A stretch of 64,000 bases of DNA from WQXF01 sp031553615 (lineage in GTDB: Bacteria > Bacillota > Clostridia > Christensenellales > Aristaeellaceae), in the NCBI GenBank assembly GCA_031553615.1, contig JAVBLJ010000062.1, forward strand, positions 52,431 to 116,430, in the 5' to 3' direction. Numbering within the stretch: position 1 is the stretch's first letter; each line of letters begins with the position of its first letter. The notes under the pieces are model-generated. The model was not told where the DNA came from and searched no databases. It worked only from the letters and a program-made list of their open reading frames with translations. Positions 53,508-62,883 of the stretch are shown in pieces. Both the position numbers and the translations under genes were made by a program.

Positions 53508-54860
53508 ATGGATTCACCCGCGATCGGAACAGCAAGTAAAAAGACCAGCCCTTTGCGCTACGCCATTGGCATGTTTGGCACCTCGATCCCTATCAACATG
53601 TTCAAAACCTTTGCCGTGGTGCTCTACGTCGATACATTGGGCGTGACGGCGGAGCAATTCGCGCTCGTTGTGTTCCTCTATACGTTCCTGGACGCGCTAG
53701 ACAACCCGGTTTATGGCTTTCTTTCTGATCGAACGCGCACCCGCTGGGGGCGGCGGCGGCCTTGGCTGGTCATCGGCGCGCCGCTGCTGGTGCTCTCGTT
53801 TGTTCTTTTTTTTAATCCGATCACCCTCGCAGGGCCGAATGTGCTGTTTATCCACCTACTGCTCACCTACATGCTGACCGGAACGTTGGATTCGCTCATC
53901 AATGCCAGCTATGGCGCGCTGTTCCCCGAGCTCTTCCGCACTGAGGCGGAGCGCACCAAGACCAATGCGATCCGCCAGGCGTTTCAGCTCGCCGCCATGA
54001 TCATCGGCGTCGCGCTCACACCCATCGTGGCCAACGCGCTGGGTTACGCCCTTACCTCCGTGGTATATGGTGTGCTCGCTCTGGCGGTAATCTGGTTCTG
54101 TGCATTGGGCTGTCACGAGGCCAATCCCGAGGAAATTCGCGAAAAGCCGAAGCTTTTCCCATCGCTCAAGGCCATATTGACCAATCCGAAATTCTGGATT
54201 TTCGGCGCGGCCAATGCGTTCTACTCTGCGGCATTCGCGCTGGTAATGCCCTCTCTCCCCCTGTTTGTGAAATATGCGCTGCACCTGGGCAGTCGGGAAT
54301 CGACCATACTGCTGGCCACCGCCTTGCTGTTCGCCATGGTAGGCGTGCTCATTTGGGGCAAACTGATCAAGCGCTTTACGCTAATGCCCGCGTGGCGCTA
54401 TGCGCTGATGTTCCTGGCGCTCGCGTTCGTGCCGCTCTACTTTACGCGCGGTCTGGTCGATTCCATATTGGCGACGGTGCTGGTGGGCTTGGGTCTGGCC
54501 GGCGTGATGGTGACGATGGACATGGTGGGCGCACGCATCATGGATGAAGATACCCAGCGCTACGGTGTGCGTCGCGAGGGCCTGTACTCCAGCGTCAGCG
54601 GCTTCATGAACCGTCTGAGCGGATTGTTCGTCAGCTTGGCCTATGTGCTGGTCAAGCCGCTCTATGGCTACGTGAGCGGCGATGTACCCGGCCCGCAGCC
54701 CGACGCGGCCATGCGCTTCCTGCTCATCCTGTTCCCGTTTGCCGCGATGCTGCTGAGCGTGCTGGCTTCTCGTTTCCTGCACTTCCCCGCGCATACTGGC
54801 GCCGCCATTCCGACCGGGACCAAAACACCCGCGCCGGAGGAAGGCGCGCACGATGCATGA
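53508..54860 (+). CDS. GPH-family sugar:cation symporter (MFS)
   Basis: A 450-residue protein with about 12 hydrophobic segments. The family signature DRTRTRWGRRRPWLV follows helices 2-3. GPH carriers (LacS, MelB, XynB relatives) take up glycosides, pentosides or hexuronides with H+ or Na+. Its neighbours are glycan-handling genes, so an oligosaccharide substrate is likely; which one cannot be told. Start at 53508 with AAGGAGG upstream. First gene of a three-gene plus-strand operon. Confidence 0.9.
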   Translation: MDSPAIGTASKKTSPLRYAIGMFGTSIPINMFKTFAVVLYVDTLGVTAEQFALVVFLYTFLDALDNPVYGFLSDRTRTRWGRRRPWLVIGAPLLVLSFVLFFNPITLAGPNVLFIHLLLTYMLTGTLDSLINASYGALFPELFRTEAERTKTNAIRQAFQLAAMIIGVALTPIVANALGYALTSVVYGVLALAVIWFCALGCHEANPEEIREKPKLFPSLKAILTNPKFWIFGAANAFYSAAFALVMPSLPLFVKYALHLGSRESTILLATALLFAMVGVLIWGKLIKRFTLMPAWRYALMFLALAFVPLYFTRGLVDSILATVLVGLGLAGVMVTMDMVGARIMDEDTQRYGVRREGLYSSVSGFMNRLSGLFVSLAYVLVKPLYGYVSGDVPGPQPDAAMRFLLILFPFAAMLLSVLASRFLHFPAHTGAAIPTGTKTPAPEEGAHDA

Positions 54861-55773
54861 TCGGTCGCAAACGATGCGTGATCGGTACCTGATTCTCAAT
54901 GCGGATGATTTCGGCATGGCTCCGTGCGTCAACCGCGCGGTGCAAAGCCTGTTCCGCGCCGGGGCGATTACGGCGGCCTCGTTGCTGGCCCCGGCGGAGT
55001 ACGCGCGGGAAGCAGCGGCGATCGCCCAAAGCGAAGGCTTGCCCGTAGGCGTGCACTGGACGCTGCACTCCGAATGGGCCGACGCGCCCTGGCCGTTGCT
55101 TTCGCAAGCGAACGGGCCTTCTGGGCATTCCTTCGCCCCCGACGGCTTGCTGCCAAAGAGCGCGCAGGCCGTGGCGCAGCAGGGCAGGGCTCGCGACGTG
55201 CGGCGCGAGATGGAGGCGCAGTACGAGCGTTTGCTTTCCTACGGAATCCGGCCCAGCCATGCCGATTGCCACGGCGATACGCTCTACGGCACCAACGGGC
55301 GCTTCTTCTTCCTTACAGCATTCGATCTCTGCCGCCGTTACCGTCTGCCGTTCCGGTTCCCTTCGCGAAGCGGCTTCCTGGCCCGTCAATTGGGGCATAC
55401 GCCCTCCTCCTTGCTGCGGGCGGCACACCGGACGGTTGCGCTCACCGGACGCGCATTTGGGGTCGCACTGCCCCACGAATTCCTGACCAACCCACTGGCG
55501 GTAGCGCAAATCCCCGAATACAACGCATTGCGAACCTACTACCTGGAGCAACTCGCCGCCCTAAGCGTCGGCAATGAAGGCGGCATCGTGGAGCTATTCA
55601 TGCATCCCTCCGAACCGGACGAGGCGATGCTGGCGCGCACGCCAGAATGGCAAAAGCGCGTGTGGGAATACGAATTTTTGAAAAGCGGCGAGCTGCAGCA
55701 GCGCGCCAAGGAGTTGGGCTTCGTGCTGACCTCCTGGGCCGATCCGCGCCTCGCCAAAGGAGGAGCCCGATGA
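54853..55773 (+). CDS. ChbG/YdjC family carbohydrate deacetylase
   Basis: A 306-residue TIM-barrel-like deacetylase. LILNADDFGM is the metal Asp motif, VGVHWTLHSEW supplies the first His and HADCHGD the later metal ligands. ChbG removes acetyl from the reducing-end GlcNAc of chitooligosaccharides; relatives act on other acetylated sugars. The start codon overlaps the symporter's end by 8 bases. Confidence 0.88.
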   Translation: MHDRSQTMRDRYLILNADDFGMAPCVNRAVQSLFRAGAITAASLLAPAEYAREAAAIAQSEGLPVGVHWTLHSEWADAPWPLLSQANGPSGHSFAPDGLLPKSAQAVAQQGRARDVRREMEAQYERLLSYGIRPSHADCHGDTLYGTNGRFFFLTAFDLCRRYRLPFRFPSRSGFLARQLGHTPSSLLRAAHRTVALTGRAFGVALPHEFLTNPLAVAQIPEYNALRTYYLEQLAALSVGNEGGIVELFMHPSEPDEAMLARTPEWQKRVWEYEFLKSGELQQRAKELGFVLTSWADPRLAKGGAR

Positions 55774-57068
55774 GCAACACCCTGACACTGCGCACGCTTG
55801 TGCGAAAGAGCGAGGAGCGCCGCTACCTGCCGGTACGTTTCGAGGTGCCCGAGGGCATCGAGAGACTCGACATCCGCTACACCTATCCGCGCATGTCCGC
55901 GCGGGAAGAGGCCGGTTTCACCCTGCTGCAAGAGGAGAGCTGCATCGATCTGGCGGTGTTCTCACCGGGCGGAGACTTGGTGGGCGCATCGGGCTCCAAC
56001 CGCGATCACGTGTGGATTTCCGTGCTCGATAGCTCGGAGGGTTTCGATCGCCGCCCCATTTGCGCGGGTGCTTGGGAGATCGTGCTCGGCGCATACCGCG
56101 TGCCCGAGCAGGGCGTGGAGGTCGTGTACGATATCACCCTGACCGAGAAGCGCCGCCGGTTGTTCCGCGGCGATACGCATTCGCACACCACCGCTTCCGA
56201 TGGAAGAGGCTCCGCCGCCGATTCCCTGGCTTTGGCGCGCCAGCTGGGTCTGGATTTCCTCTTTGTGACAGATCACAACAGCTACGCGCAAAACGATGCC
56301 CTGCCCCGCCCCGCCGATATCACGTTGCTGCCCGGCTGCGAATGGACGCACTACAAGGGGCATGCGGGCATGTTGGGCATAGCCCGGCCTTTCACCGACC
56401 GCTACTGCACCGAATCGCTGCCCGAAACACAGGCCTTGCTGCGGCAGGCCCAGGAGCGCGGCGCTTTCGTGGTGCTCAACCACCCGTTTTGCCCGCTGGT
56501 GCCGTGGGAATGGGGGTTCGAGCTACCCTTCGACGGCGTGGAGGTCTGGAATGGCGTGATGTCGGAGCGCAACATGCGTGCCATTGGTTGGTGGCACATG
56601 CAGCTTTGCCAGGGAGCGCGCTTGCCCATCACCGGCGGCAGCGATTACCACGCACCCGGCCTGCTGGGCAGCTTGGCCATGCCCTGCCACTACGTGTACG
56701 CCCCCTCGCGTGAGCCGAACGACCTGCTGGCCGCGATTCGTGCCGGGCACGGTTTTATATCGTACCTACCCGAGGGCCCGGTGCTCGATATCGCCTGCGA
56801 AGCGACTCCGGGTGAGGTATTGGGCGAAGTCTTGCCCACCGCCAGCACGCTGGATTTCTACTTCTCCCGCCTGCAGGGCGGTGACGTGATACGCCTGCTA
56901 ACCGCCCAGGCCGCCGAGGAAATCGTCTGCCCGCCCCAGGCTTCGGAATTGCACCTAAACCGCTCGTTCCGCGATGCACCCTTCGTGCGCGTGGAGATCG
57001 ACCGGGTGTACGCGCCGGGTCTGCCGCCCATGAAGGCGCTGGTTTCCAATCCTGTCTACTTCCGATAA
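55770..57068 (+). CDS. PHP-domain (CehA/McbA-type) metal hydrolase
   Basis: A 432-residue protein. After a ~140-residue N-terminal domain the PHP metal site begins: GDTHSHTTASDG (HxH), FVTDHNS (D-H), GCEWTHYKGHAGMLG (E, H) and the final GGSDYH (D-x-H). Such CehA-type enzymes hydrolyse phosphoesters or related bonds. The start overlaps the preceding stop (ATGA) with AAGGAGG before it. Same operon as the symporter and deacetylase; its role in glycan use is inferred. Confidence 0.87.
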   Translation: MSNTLTLRTLVRKSEERRYLPVRFEVPEGIERLDIRYTYPRMSAREEAGFTLLQEESCIDLAVFSPGGDLVGASGSNRDHVWISVLDSSEGFDRRPICAGAWEIVLGAYRVPEQGVEVVYDITLTEKRRRLFRGDTHSHTTASDGRGSAADSLALARQLGLDFLFVTDHNSYAQNDALPRPADITLLPGCEWTHYKGHAGMLGIARPFTDRYCTESLPETQALLRQAQERGAFVVLNHPFCPLVPWEWGFELPFDGVEVWNGVMSERNMRAIGWWHMQLCQGARLPITGGSDYHAPGLLGSLAMPCHYVYAPSREPNDLLAAIRAGHGFISYLPEGPVLDIACEATPGEVLGEVLPTASTLDFYFSRLQGGDVIRLLTAQAAEEIVCPPQASELHLNRSFRDAPFVRVEIDRVYAPGLPPMKALVSNPVYFR

Positions 57069-57113
57069 GCCTGTCGATTTACCCGTTCATGCCGATCGCC
57101 GTTCATGCCGGTC

Positions 57114-57143
57114 AAAAAGGCTCCGCATCGCTGCGAAGCCTTT
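57114..57143. terminator. Terminator between the PHP gene and the GH29 gene
   Basis: AAAGGCTcCGC / GCGaAGCCTTT stem, 6-base loop, T tails both ways. Convergent ends share it. Confidence 0.82.
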
Positions 57144-57174
57144 CGTTTGTTCCATATGATCCGTATGATTTGCC

Positions 57175-58650
57175 TCAATCGAGCGTGACTCGGAACACCA
57201 CCGGCTTGTCGCTCACCACGCCGCAGGTCTGTATCTCCAGTCCGTTTTCCGTGCGCTTCCACTGCGGTTTTTCATCGAACCCCAGCACGTCCACCTCGCG
57301 CACGATTCCGTGGAAAACCGGTTTGTGCGAAGCGTCGGCGATGGCCAGGGAACGGATGCACACCTTGCCATCCTCCGGGTAATGGAGCACGGTGGCGTAC
57401 AGCTTGTCGCCCTTCACGGTGAAACGAATATCCTCGGCGGTGAACACCTTGTCCTTGCTGTCGGTAAACTGTCCTTCTTCGATGAGCGTCGGGCCCTCCG
57501 CCGCCTTGCGCCAGATGGAGGTATCGTAGATCGCCTCTCCGTTGGCGCGGAGCCATGCGCCTATCTCGCGCAGGATGGCGGCATCCTCCGCGGGAATGGT
57601 ACCATCGGCCTTCGGGCCAATATTGAGCAGCAGCGTGCCGTTTTTGCTTACGATGTCCACCAGATCACACAGGATCCCCTTGGCGCTCTTGTAATCGTTG
57701 CCCTCGGTGTAGCACCAGCTGTTCTTGGCCACGGCAGTATCGGTCTGCCAGAAGTAAGGCTTGATTTCGGCGAACTGACCGCGTTCCACGTCGGGCACCG
57801 CGCAGCCGAACATAAAAGCCTCGTGCTTGTAGTTGATGGCGACCTCTATGCCCCATTCCGCCGCGCGATTGTAGTAATACGCGGCAAATCTCTTGAGGTA
57901 GGGCTTGGCGGCCTGGTGCTGAATCCACCAATCGAAGTATACGATGCGCGGGCGGTATCGGTCCACGATCTCGCAGCAACGCATCAGCCAATCCTCCAGA
58001 TATTCCTGCGAGGGTGCGGGCTCGCTATTGATATCCGCCTGGTTTGCCTCCGGCATGGCCGGCCAATACAGGTCGCCCGGCTGGAGCGGATCGTGTATAT
58101 CGCTATCGAACTCCTTGCCATGCCCCATAAAGAACCAATGCTCAATGCGATGGGAAGAGGCACACAGCACAATGCCGTGGCGCTCGGCTGCTTCCCGCAG
58201 CTCGCCCACCACGTCGCGGCAGGGCCCCATTTCCGCCGCGTTCCAATGGCTGAGTTCGCTCTTGTACATCTGGAAACCGTCGTGATGCTCGGCGACGGGC
58301 ACCACGTAGCGCGCCCCTGCTTCCTGGAAGAGGCTCATCCAAGCCTCCGCGTCGAATTTCTCCGCCCGAAACATCGGAATGAAATCCTTGTAGCCGAAAT
58401 CCTTGTGCGGGCCGTAGGTTTCCACGTGGTGCTGAAACTCCGGCTTGCCTTGAATGTACATATTGCGGGGATACCACTCGTTGGCAAATGCGGGCACCGC
58501 ATAGGCTCCCCAGTGAATGAAGATGCCGAACTTCGCGTTGCGATACCATTGCGGCACGCGGAACCCGGCCAGTGAATTCCAATTATCCGCAAAGGGGCCC
58601 TGGGCTATCACTGAATCGATCTCCTGCAAATATTTCTGCTTATCCAACAT
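57175..58650 (-). CDS. Alpha-L-fucosidase, GH29
   Basis: A 491-residue glycoside hydrolase. WYRNAKFGIFIHWGAYAVPAFANEWYPRNMY is the GH29 N-terminal signature. RIVYFDWW has the Asp in the place of the catalytic nucleophile (usually W/F-x-D-x). LLLNIGPKADGTIP is the end of the catalytic barrel, followed by a C-terminal beta-sandwich. No signal peptide, so cytosolic, acting on imported glycans. ATG at 58650, 9 bases after GGAGG. Confidence 0.93.
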   Translation of the reverse strand: MLDKQKYLQEIDSVIAQGPFADNWNSLAGFRVPQWYRNAKFGIFIHWGAYAVPAFANEWYPRNMYIQGKPEFQHHVETYGPHKDFGYKDFIPMFRAEKFDAEAWMSLFQEAGARYVVPVAEHHDGFQMYKSELSHWNAAEMGPCRDVVGELREAAERHGIVLCASSHRIEHWFFMGHGKEFDSDIHDPLQPGDLYWPAMPEANQADINSEPAPSQEYLEDWLMRCCEIVDRYRPRIVYFDWWIQHQAAKPYLKRFAAYYYNRAAEWGIEVAINYKHEAFMFGCAVPDVERGQFAEIKPYFWQTDTAVAKNSWCYTEGNDYKSAKGILCDLVDIVSKNGTLLLNIGPKADGTIPAEDAAILREIGAWLRANGEAIYDTSIWRKAAEGPTLIEEGQFTDSKDKVFTAEDIRFTVKGDKLYATVLHYPEDGKVCIRSLAIADASHKPVFHGIVREVDVLGFDEKPQWKRTENGLEIQTCGVVSDKPVVFRVTLD

Positions 58651-58796
58651 GCAATCACCCTCCACATTTCACTTTCTTTTTCCGTGCGCATCATGGTTGC
58701 CGTTTATGATATAGTTTCGCATAATTTTGCCGGATGCGCAAGCCGGAGAGCACGTATTTTCAAAGCGCTTTTACTACACTTTTATGGCATTTGGGG

Positions 58797-58824
58797 TGGA
58801 AAACCAGCTGCAATATGCTATAAT
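58797..58824 (+). promoter_or_regulatory. Promoter of the GH10 gene
   Basis: TGGAAA (58797-58802), a 16-base spacer and TATAAT (58819-58824) with TGC before the -10. Confidence 0.7.
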
Positions 58825-58875
58825 AACAGAAACATACTTCCTATCGATTTTGTGGAATTCTGAAGGAGGATGCCG

Positions 58876-60117
58876 ATGAGCCAAGCCGTACAAGATGCCC
58901 GCAAACGCATTCAGCAGGTGCGCACCCAGGAAGTGGTGTTGCGCGTGCTGCGCAATGGGCAACCCGTCGAAAACGCAAGGGTCGCCCTGCGCATGCGGAA
59001 TCATCAGTTCCTGTTTGGCGCGGTTTGCTACATGTATGGCAAGTACGCCGAACCCGAGATGAACGAGCGCTTCACGCGCGAGTTCACCAAGCTTTTCAAT
59101 TACACTATGGTGCCCTACCATTGGAATTGGTACGAACCCCAGCGCCACGAGTATGCCGAACCGTACACCGGCAACCTGGTGCGATGGGCCGCCGAAAATC
59201 AACTGAAAAAGAAGCTGCACGCGCTCATCTGGCACGAGTGCTGCCCGGATTGGATCGCGAACGATGCGGACATCGAAGCGCTGTACGTGGAGCGCATCAC
59301 CCACCTGATGGAGCGCTATGGTTCGGATTTCGATTTTTTCGATGTGATCAACGAGATCACGGTCAATGGCCGCTTTGATAACCCCATCTCCCGCTGGGAG
59401 CGCGAAGTGGGCTCCATCCGCGTAATGAAGTTTGGCGTAGAGCTGGCGCGCTCCTTCCAGCCCAACGCCCGGCTGATTTACGGCGATTGGAACGTGCACG
59501 AGGAAGAGTATTACGCCCTGCTGCAGCAGATGCGCGATCACGACGTGGGCATTGATCTGTTGGGCATGCAAAGCCACATGCACAAGGATCGCTGGACCGA
59601 GGAGGAAACGCTGCGCGTGATGGACAAGGCCGCGGCGTTCGGCTGGCCCATCCACTTTCCGGAATGCTCCATTTGCAGCGGCACGCCCATTGGCGAGATG
59701 AGCTTTGGCGCGGGCGCGATCAACCAATTCACCGAAACGGAGGACGATCTTTACTCGCAGGCCGAGTTCGCCAAGGATTTTTACACCCTGGTGTTCAGCC
59801 ATCCGGCGGTCGAAGCGCTTTCCTGGTTCGATTTTACGGATCACCGCTGGCTCAACGCCCCTGCGGGCGTGGTGACCGACGACCTGCGCCCCAAGCCTGT
59901 CTACCAAGCGCTGTACGACCTGATCCACCGCGAATGGCATACCGATGCGGACTGTGTGACCAACGGTGATGGGTTGTGCCGCTCGCGGCTCTTCTTTGGC
60001 AACTACGATGTGGTGGTGAATATCGACGGGCAAGAGCGCACCTTTACTCGCGATATCCTGCGGCCCAGCTTTTACGCTGGCGGCGGCGAGCCCTGCCGCA
60101 TCGACCTCGAAACATAA
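58876..60117 (+). CDS. GH10 family endo-beta-xylanase-like glycoside hydrolase
   Basis: A 413-residue protein. The N-terminal ~30 residues are a helix, then FLFGAVCYMYG, KKLHALIWHECCPDW and FDVINEITVN; the Glu in VINE is the acid/base. The nucleophile Glu is in IHFPECSI. The barrel ends SWFDFTDHRWLN. It is a divergent GH10 member, without signal peptide or carbohydrate-binding module, so probably an intracellular enzyme for short xylo-oligosaccharides. ATG at 58876, 6 bases after GGAGG. Confidence 0.87.
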   Translation: MSQAVQDARKRIQQVRTQEVVLRVLRNGQPVENARVALRMRNHQFLFGAVCYMYGKYAEPEMNERFTREFTKLFNYTMVPYHWNWYEPQRHEYAEPYTGNLVRWAAENQLKKKLHALIWHECCPDWIANDADIEALYVERITHLMERYGSDFDFFDVINEITVNGRFDNPISRWEREVGSIRVMKFGVELARSFQPNARLIYGDWNVHEEEYYALLQQMRDHDVGIDLLGMQSHMHKDRWTEEETLRVMDKAAAFGWPIHFPECSICSGTPIGEMSFGAGAINQFTETEDDLYSQAEFAKDFYTLVFSHPAVEALSWFDFTDHRWLNAPAGVVTDDLRPKPVYQALYDLIHREWHTDADCVTNGDGLCRSRLFFGNYDVVVNIDGQERTFTRDILRPSFYAGGGEPCRIDLET

Positions 60118-60128
60118 CCGAAGGTGCG

Positions 60129-60166
60129 AACACGCCCCGAAACGGCTTTCCGTTTCGGGGCGTGTT
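60129..60166. terminator. Bidirectional terminator after the GH10 gene
   Basis: A perfect 17-bp stem (AACACGCCCCGAAACGG) with a CTTT loop. The plus strand follows with TGTT; the minus strand continues from the convergent isomerase gene. Confidence 0.88.
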
Positions 60167-60192
60167 TGTTCGCTTCAAGGCTTCATTTCTGC

Positions 60193-61011
60193 TCAGTATC
60201 CCAGCACGTCGTGCAGGTAGCGTCGCGAAATCATAGCGGACTTATAGTTGCATACGGTGCGGCGATCCAACTCCACGCAGAGCACGCCATCATAGCCGCC
60301 CTGCTTAAGCGCATTGTGCAGGCCGCGGAAATCCACGGTGCCCACGCCCAACTCGCAGAAGCGGTTCATGGGCCACGCCGGATCGAAATCCGGATCCGGG
60401 ATCACATCCTTTAGGTGAATGTAGCTTAGGCGCGGCAGGTACTTTGTGAACGCGGCCACCACGTCCATACCGGCCAGCGTGGTGTGCGCGGTGTCCAGGC
60501 AGAGCGTCACCAGCTCCGCATCGGTGTTGGCCAGGAGCAAATCGATCTGCTCTTCGGTATACACCGCCGTATTGGCATGGGGATGGAAGCAGGCCACGCA
60601 GCCGTTCTCGCGGCAGAGCTTGCCAATGCGGTTGCAGACCTCGGCATACCGCTTGATGTACGCCGCATCCGTCGGGCGATCGAGCGGTGCTTCGTTCCAC
60701 ATCACCGCCTGAAGGTTCAGATATTTCGCGCCAATTTTCTTCATGAAATCGACGTAGTGTACGGCGCTCCGATAATCGGCCTCATCATCGTCGGTCAAGT
60801 GCTCGTAGAGGTTGGCCATCTCCAGATTATACTTGGTTAGCAGGGCGTTGACCTCATCGGCATTGTCATCGAAAAAGCGGGTGATGAACGCGAAATTCTC
60901 CACTGCCTGATAGCCCAGATCGGCCAACTCGCGCAGGAATTGCTCGAATTCCCATTTCTGGTTGTCCTCATGGTTGACATGCCAAGTCCAGCCTGTGTAT
61001 GCAATCTTCAT
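60193..61011 (-). CDS. Sugar phosphate isomerase/epimerase (TIM barrel, IolE/xylose-isomerase-like)
   Basis: A 272-residue AP2Ec-type TIM barrel. VACFHPHANTAVYT and LVTLCLDTAHTTLAG carry metal-binding His and Asp residues, and YIHLKDV and GVLCVELDR the remaining ligands. The family isomerises or epimerises sugars or their phosphates. ATG at 61011 with GGAGGAG upstream. It lies downstream of an unknown protein and two ABC permeases, probably in one operon for a glycan-derived sugar. Confidence 0.85.
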   Translation of the reverse strand: MKIAYTGWTWHVNHEDNQKWEFEQFLRELADLGYQAVENFAFITRFFDDNADEVNALLTKYNLEMANLYEHLTDDDEADYRSAVHYVDFMKKIGAKYLNLQAVMWNEAPLDRPTDAAYIKRYAEVCNRIGKLCRENGCVACFHPHANTAVYTEEQIDLLLANTDAELVTLCLDTAHTTLAGMDVVAAFTKYLPRLSYIHLKDVIPDPDFDPAWPMNRFCELGVGTVDFRGLHNALKQGGYDGVLCVELDRRTVCNYKSAMISRRYLHDVLGY

Positions 61012-61036
61012 GGGTGTCTCCTCCATGCCGGGCGCA

Positions 61037-61897
61037 TTACGCCTTTTGATCCTTCATGATTTCGCTCTTCTTGGGGCTACTGCGCCCGGCCAGATTGGGC
61101 GCACGGCGCTCCAGTGCGGCCAGCGCGATCTCCACGTCCTCGTGAATTTCCTCGGGCGTAAAGCAGCCCACGGTTACCATATCGCAGGGGCGCAGCGTGG
61201 CATAGCTGAACGTGAGGCCCACAAACGGTGAAACGCGGCCGGCGGCCATGGATTTGATGGTCATCACCGGCTTCTTCGCGTTGTGGATCACGCCGTGAAT
61301 GTACTCGACCTCCACCTGCATCAGGAAGCCCATGCAGTTGTAAAGCTGGATGTAGGTCTCCACGTCGTATTCGTTCGCGTCGGAGTACACCACCAGCTCG
61401 GGCATGTGGGCCGATAGGCCAGGTATCATGCCTTCCTCGCGGATCATGGCAAGGTAATCGGGCAGGCGGGTGATGCTGCGCTCGTTCTTGTTCACCAGCT
61501 GTTCGCCGCACACGTGGTGCGGGAAGCAGAAGGTCGCGCCCAGCTCCTTCGAGTGGTGGATCGTCTTGCGCGCTTCGGCGCGGGCCTGTGCGCTGTTGTC
61601 GACGTTCAGTATGGGTGTATCGATGACGATTAGCCTCTTGCCGGTGCGCTCTTGCGCCAGCTGAATGCCCTCGGCCAGCACCGGCGTGCTCTCCAAAAGG
61701 CCCATCACCGCGTCGATGCCGTACTCCAAGTATATCTCGATCATGTCCGCCACCGCCTCTTTCGAAGCAAAGCGGTTCTTGATCATGTTGTCGGCGGCGA
61801 CGGTGGTGTGGCTATATCCGGCCATCCAGTTTGAACCAATAATCATGCGCGGCAGCGAGAGGCCGCCCACCATGGTGCGGGGGAACATTGTTTGCAT
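61037..61897 (-). CDS. Conserved protein of unknown function in the sugar operon
   Basis: A 286-residue protein I do not recognise. It starts MQTMFPRTMVGGLSLPRMIIGSNWMAGYSHT, and has MIEIYLEYGIDAVMGLLEST, KRLIVIDTP and GVIHNAKKPVMTIKSMAAGR followed by SYATLRPCDMVTVGCFTPEEI. The alternating pattern and ends resemble an aldo-keto reductase-like or other TIM barrel, but catalytic residues are not clear. The ATG at 61897 has AAAGGAAA 6-8 bases upstream. Immediately upstream of the isomerase gene. Confidence 0.65.
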   Translation of the reverse strand: MQTMFPRTMVGGLSLPRMIIGSNWMAGYSHTTVAADNMIKNRFASKEAVADMIEIYLEYGIDAVMGLLESTPVLAEGIQLAQERTGKRLIVIDTPILNVDNSAQARAEARKTIHHSKELGATFCFPHHVCGEQLVNKNERSITRLPDYLAMIREEGMIPGLSAHMPELVVYSDANEYDVETYIQLYNCMGFLMQVEVEYIHGVIHNAKKPVMTIKSMAAGRVSPFVGLTFSYATLRPCDMVTVGCFTPEEIHEDVEIALAALERRAPNLAGRSSPKKSEIMKDQKA

Positions 61898-61968
61898 ACC
61901 CATTTTCCTTTCTGTATGGCCATTCGCGATGCCGTGCTTTGCAGGCGATTCCCGCCGTTGCGTTATTC

Positions 61969-62883
61969 CTATTCCTTGATTGCGCCTACCATGATGCCAT
62001 GCACAAAGTATTTTTGCAGGAACGGGTACACGCACAGGATCGGGACCGTCGCAACCATGACCGCCGCCATCTTGAGGCTTTGCGAAGGGATAGCCTGGTT
62101 GGTCACCGCGCGCAGGTCGATCGCGCCGCGGCTGTTGAGCGAGGAGCTGGAAACCAGTATCTCGCGCAGCAGATACTGCAGCGTATACAGCTCGGTGTGC
62201 CGCACGACGAAAAGCAGCGCGGCATACCATTCGTTCCAGTACCCGACCGCCAAGTATACCACCATCGTGGCCATGATGGGCATGGAAATGGGCAAAATGA
62301 TACGGAAATAGACCGTGAAATCGCCCGCGCCATCGATCTTGGCGGATTCTTCGAGCGATTCGGGCAGGCTCATGAAATAATTGCGCATCACGATGAGGTT
62401 CCAGGCCTGGATGGTGCCCGGCACAAACAGCGCAAAGAAGGTATCCACCATGCCCAGGCTGCGCACCGTCATATACCAGGGAATCAGGCCGCCGCTGATC
62501 AGCATGGTCAAGAACACGTAGAACACCAACGCACGGCGGTACGGCAGATACTTCCTCGAGAGCGCATACGCGCCCAGCGAGGTAAAGAACAGCGAATTGA
62601 GCGTTCCCACGATGGTTAGCATCGTGGTGGTGCGCAGCGCCCGCATAAAACGCTCGCTAGAGCCGAACAGGTATTGGTAGTTGTACAGCGTCAGCGACGA
62701 GGGAAAGAACTGGAATCCCTTCGCGCTGATCTCGGTTTCGGGGGTCAGCGAGGCGATGGCCACCAGCAAAAACGGCGCGAGAAACAGTGCGGCCAACACG
62801 ATCATGAGCCCCATATTGAACGCCCGGAACGGAAGCGGCGCGGCGGTGGGCTCCACCCAGCGGCGCTTTTTGCTTGTTACCAT
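61969..62883 (-). CDS. Carbohydrate ABC transporter permease (LplC/YtcP-like)
   Basis: A 304-residue membrane protein with six helices. The EAA loop is ESLEESAKIDGAGDFTVYFRIILPIS. It forms a heterodimer with the next permease. LplC-type transporters import oligosaccharides or glycans in Firmicutes. The start overlaps the preceding gene by 7 bases. Confidence 0.93.
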   Translation of the reverse strand: MVTSKKRRWVEPTAAPLPFRAFNMGLMIVLAALFLAPFLLVAIASLTPETEISAKGFQFFPSSLTLYNYQYLFGSSERFMRALRTTTMLTIVGTLNSLFFTSLGAYALSRKYLPYRRALVFYVFLTMLISGGLIPWYMTVRSLGMVDTFFALFVPGTIQAWNLIVMRNYFMSLPESLEESAKIDGAGDFTVYFRIILPISMPIMATMVVYLAVGYWNEWYAALLFVVRHTELYTLQYLLREILVSSSSLNSRGAIDLRAVTNQAIPSQSLKMAAVMVATVPILCVYPFLQKYFVHGIMVGAIKE

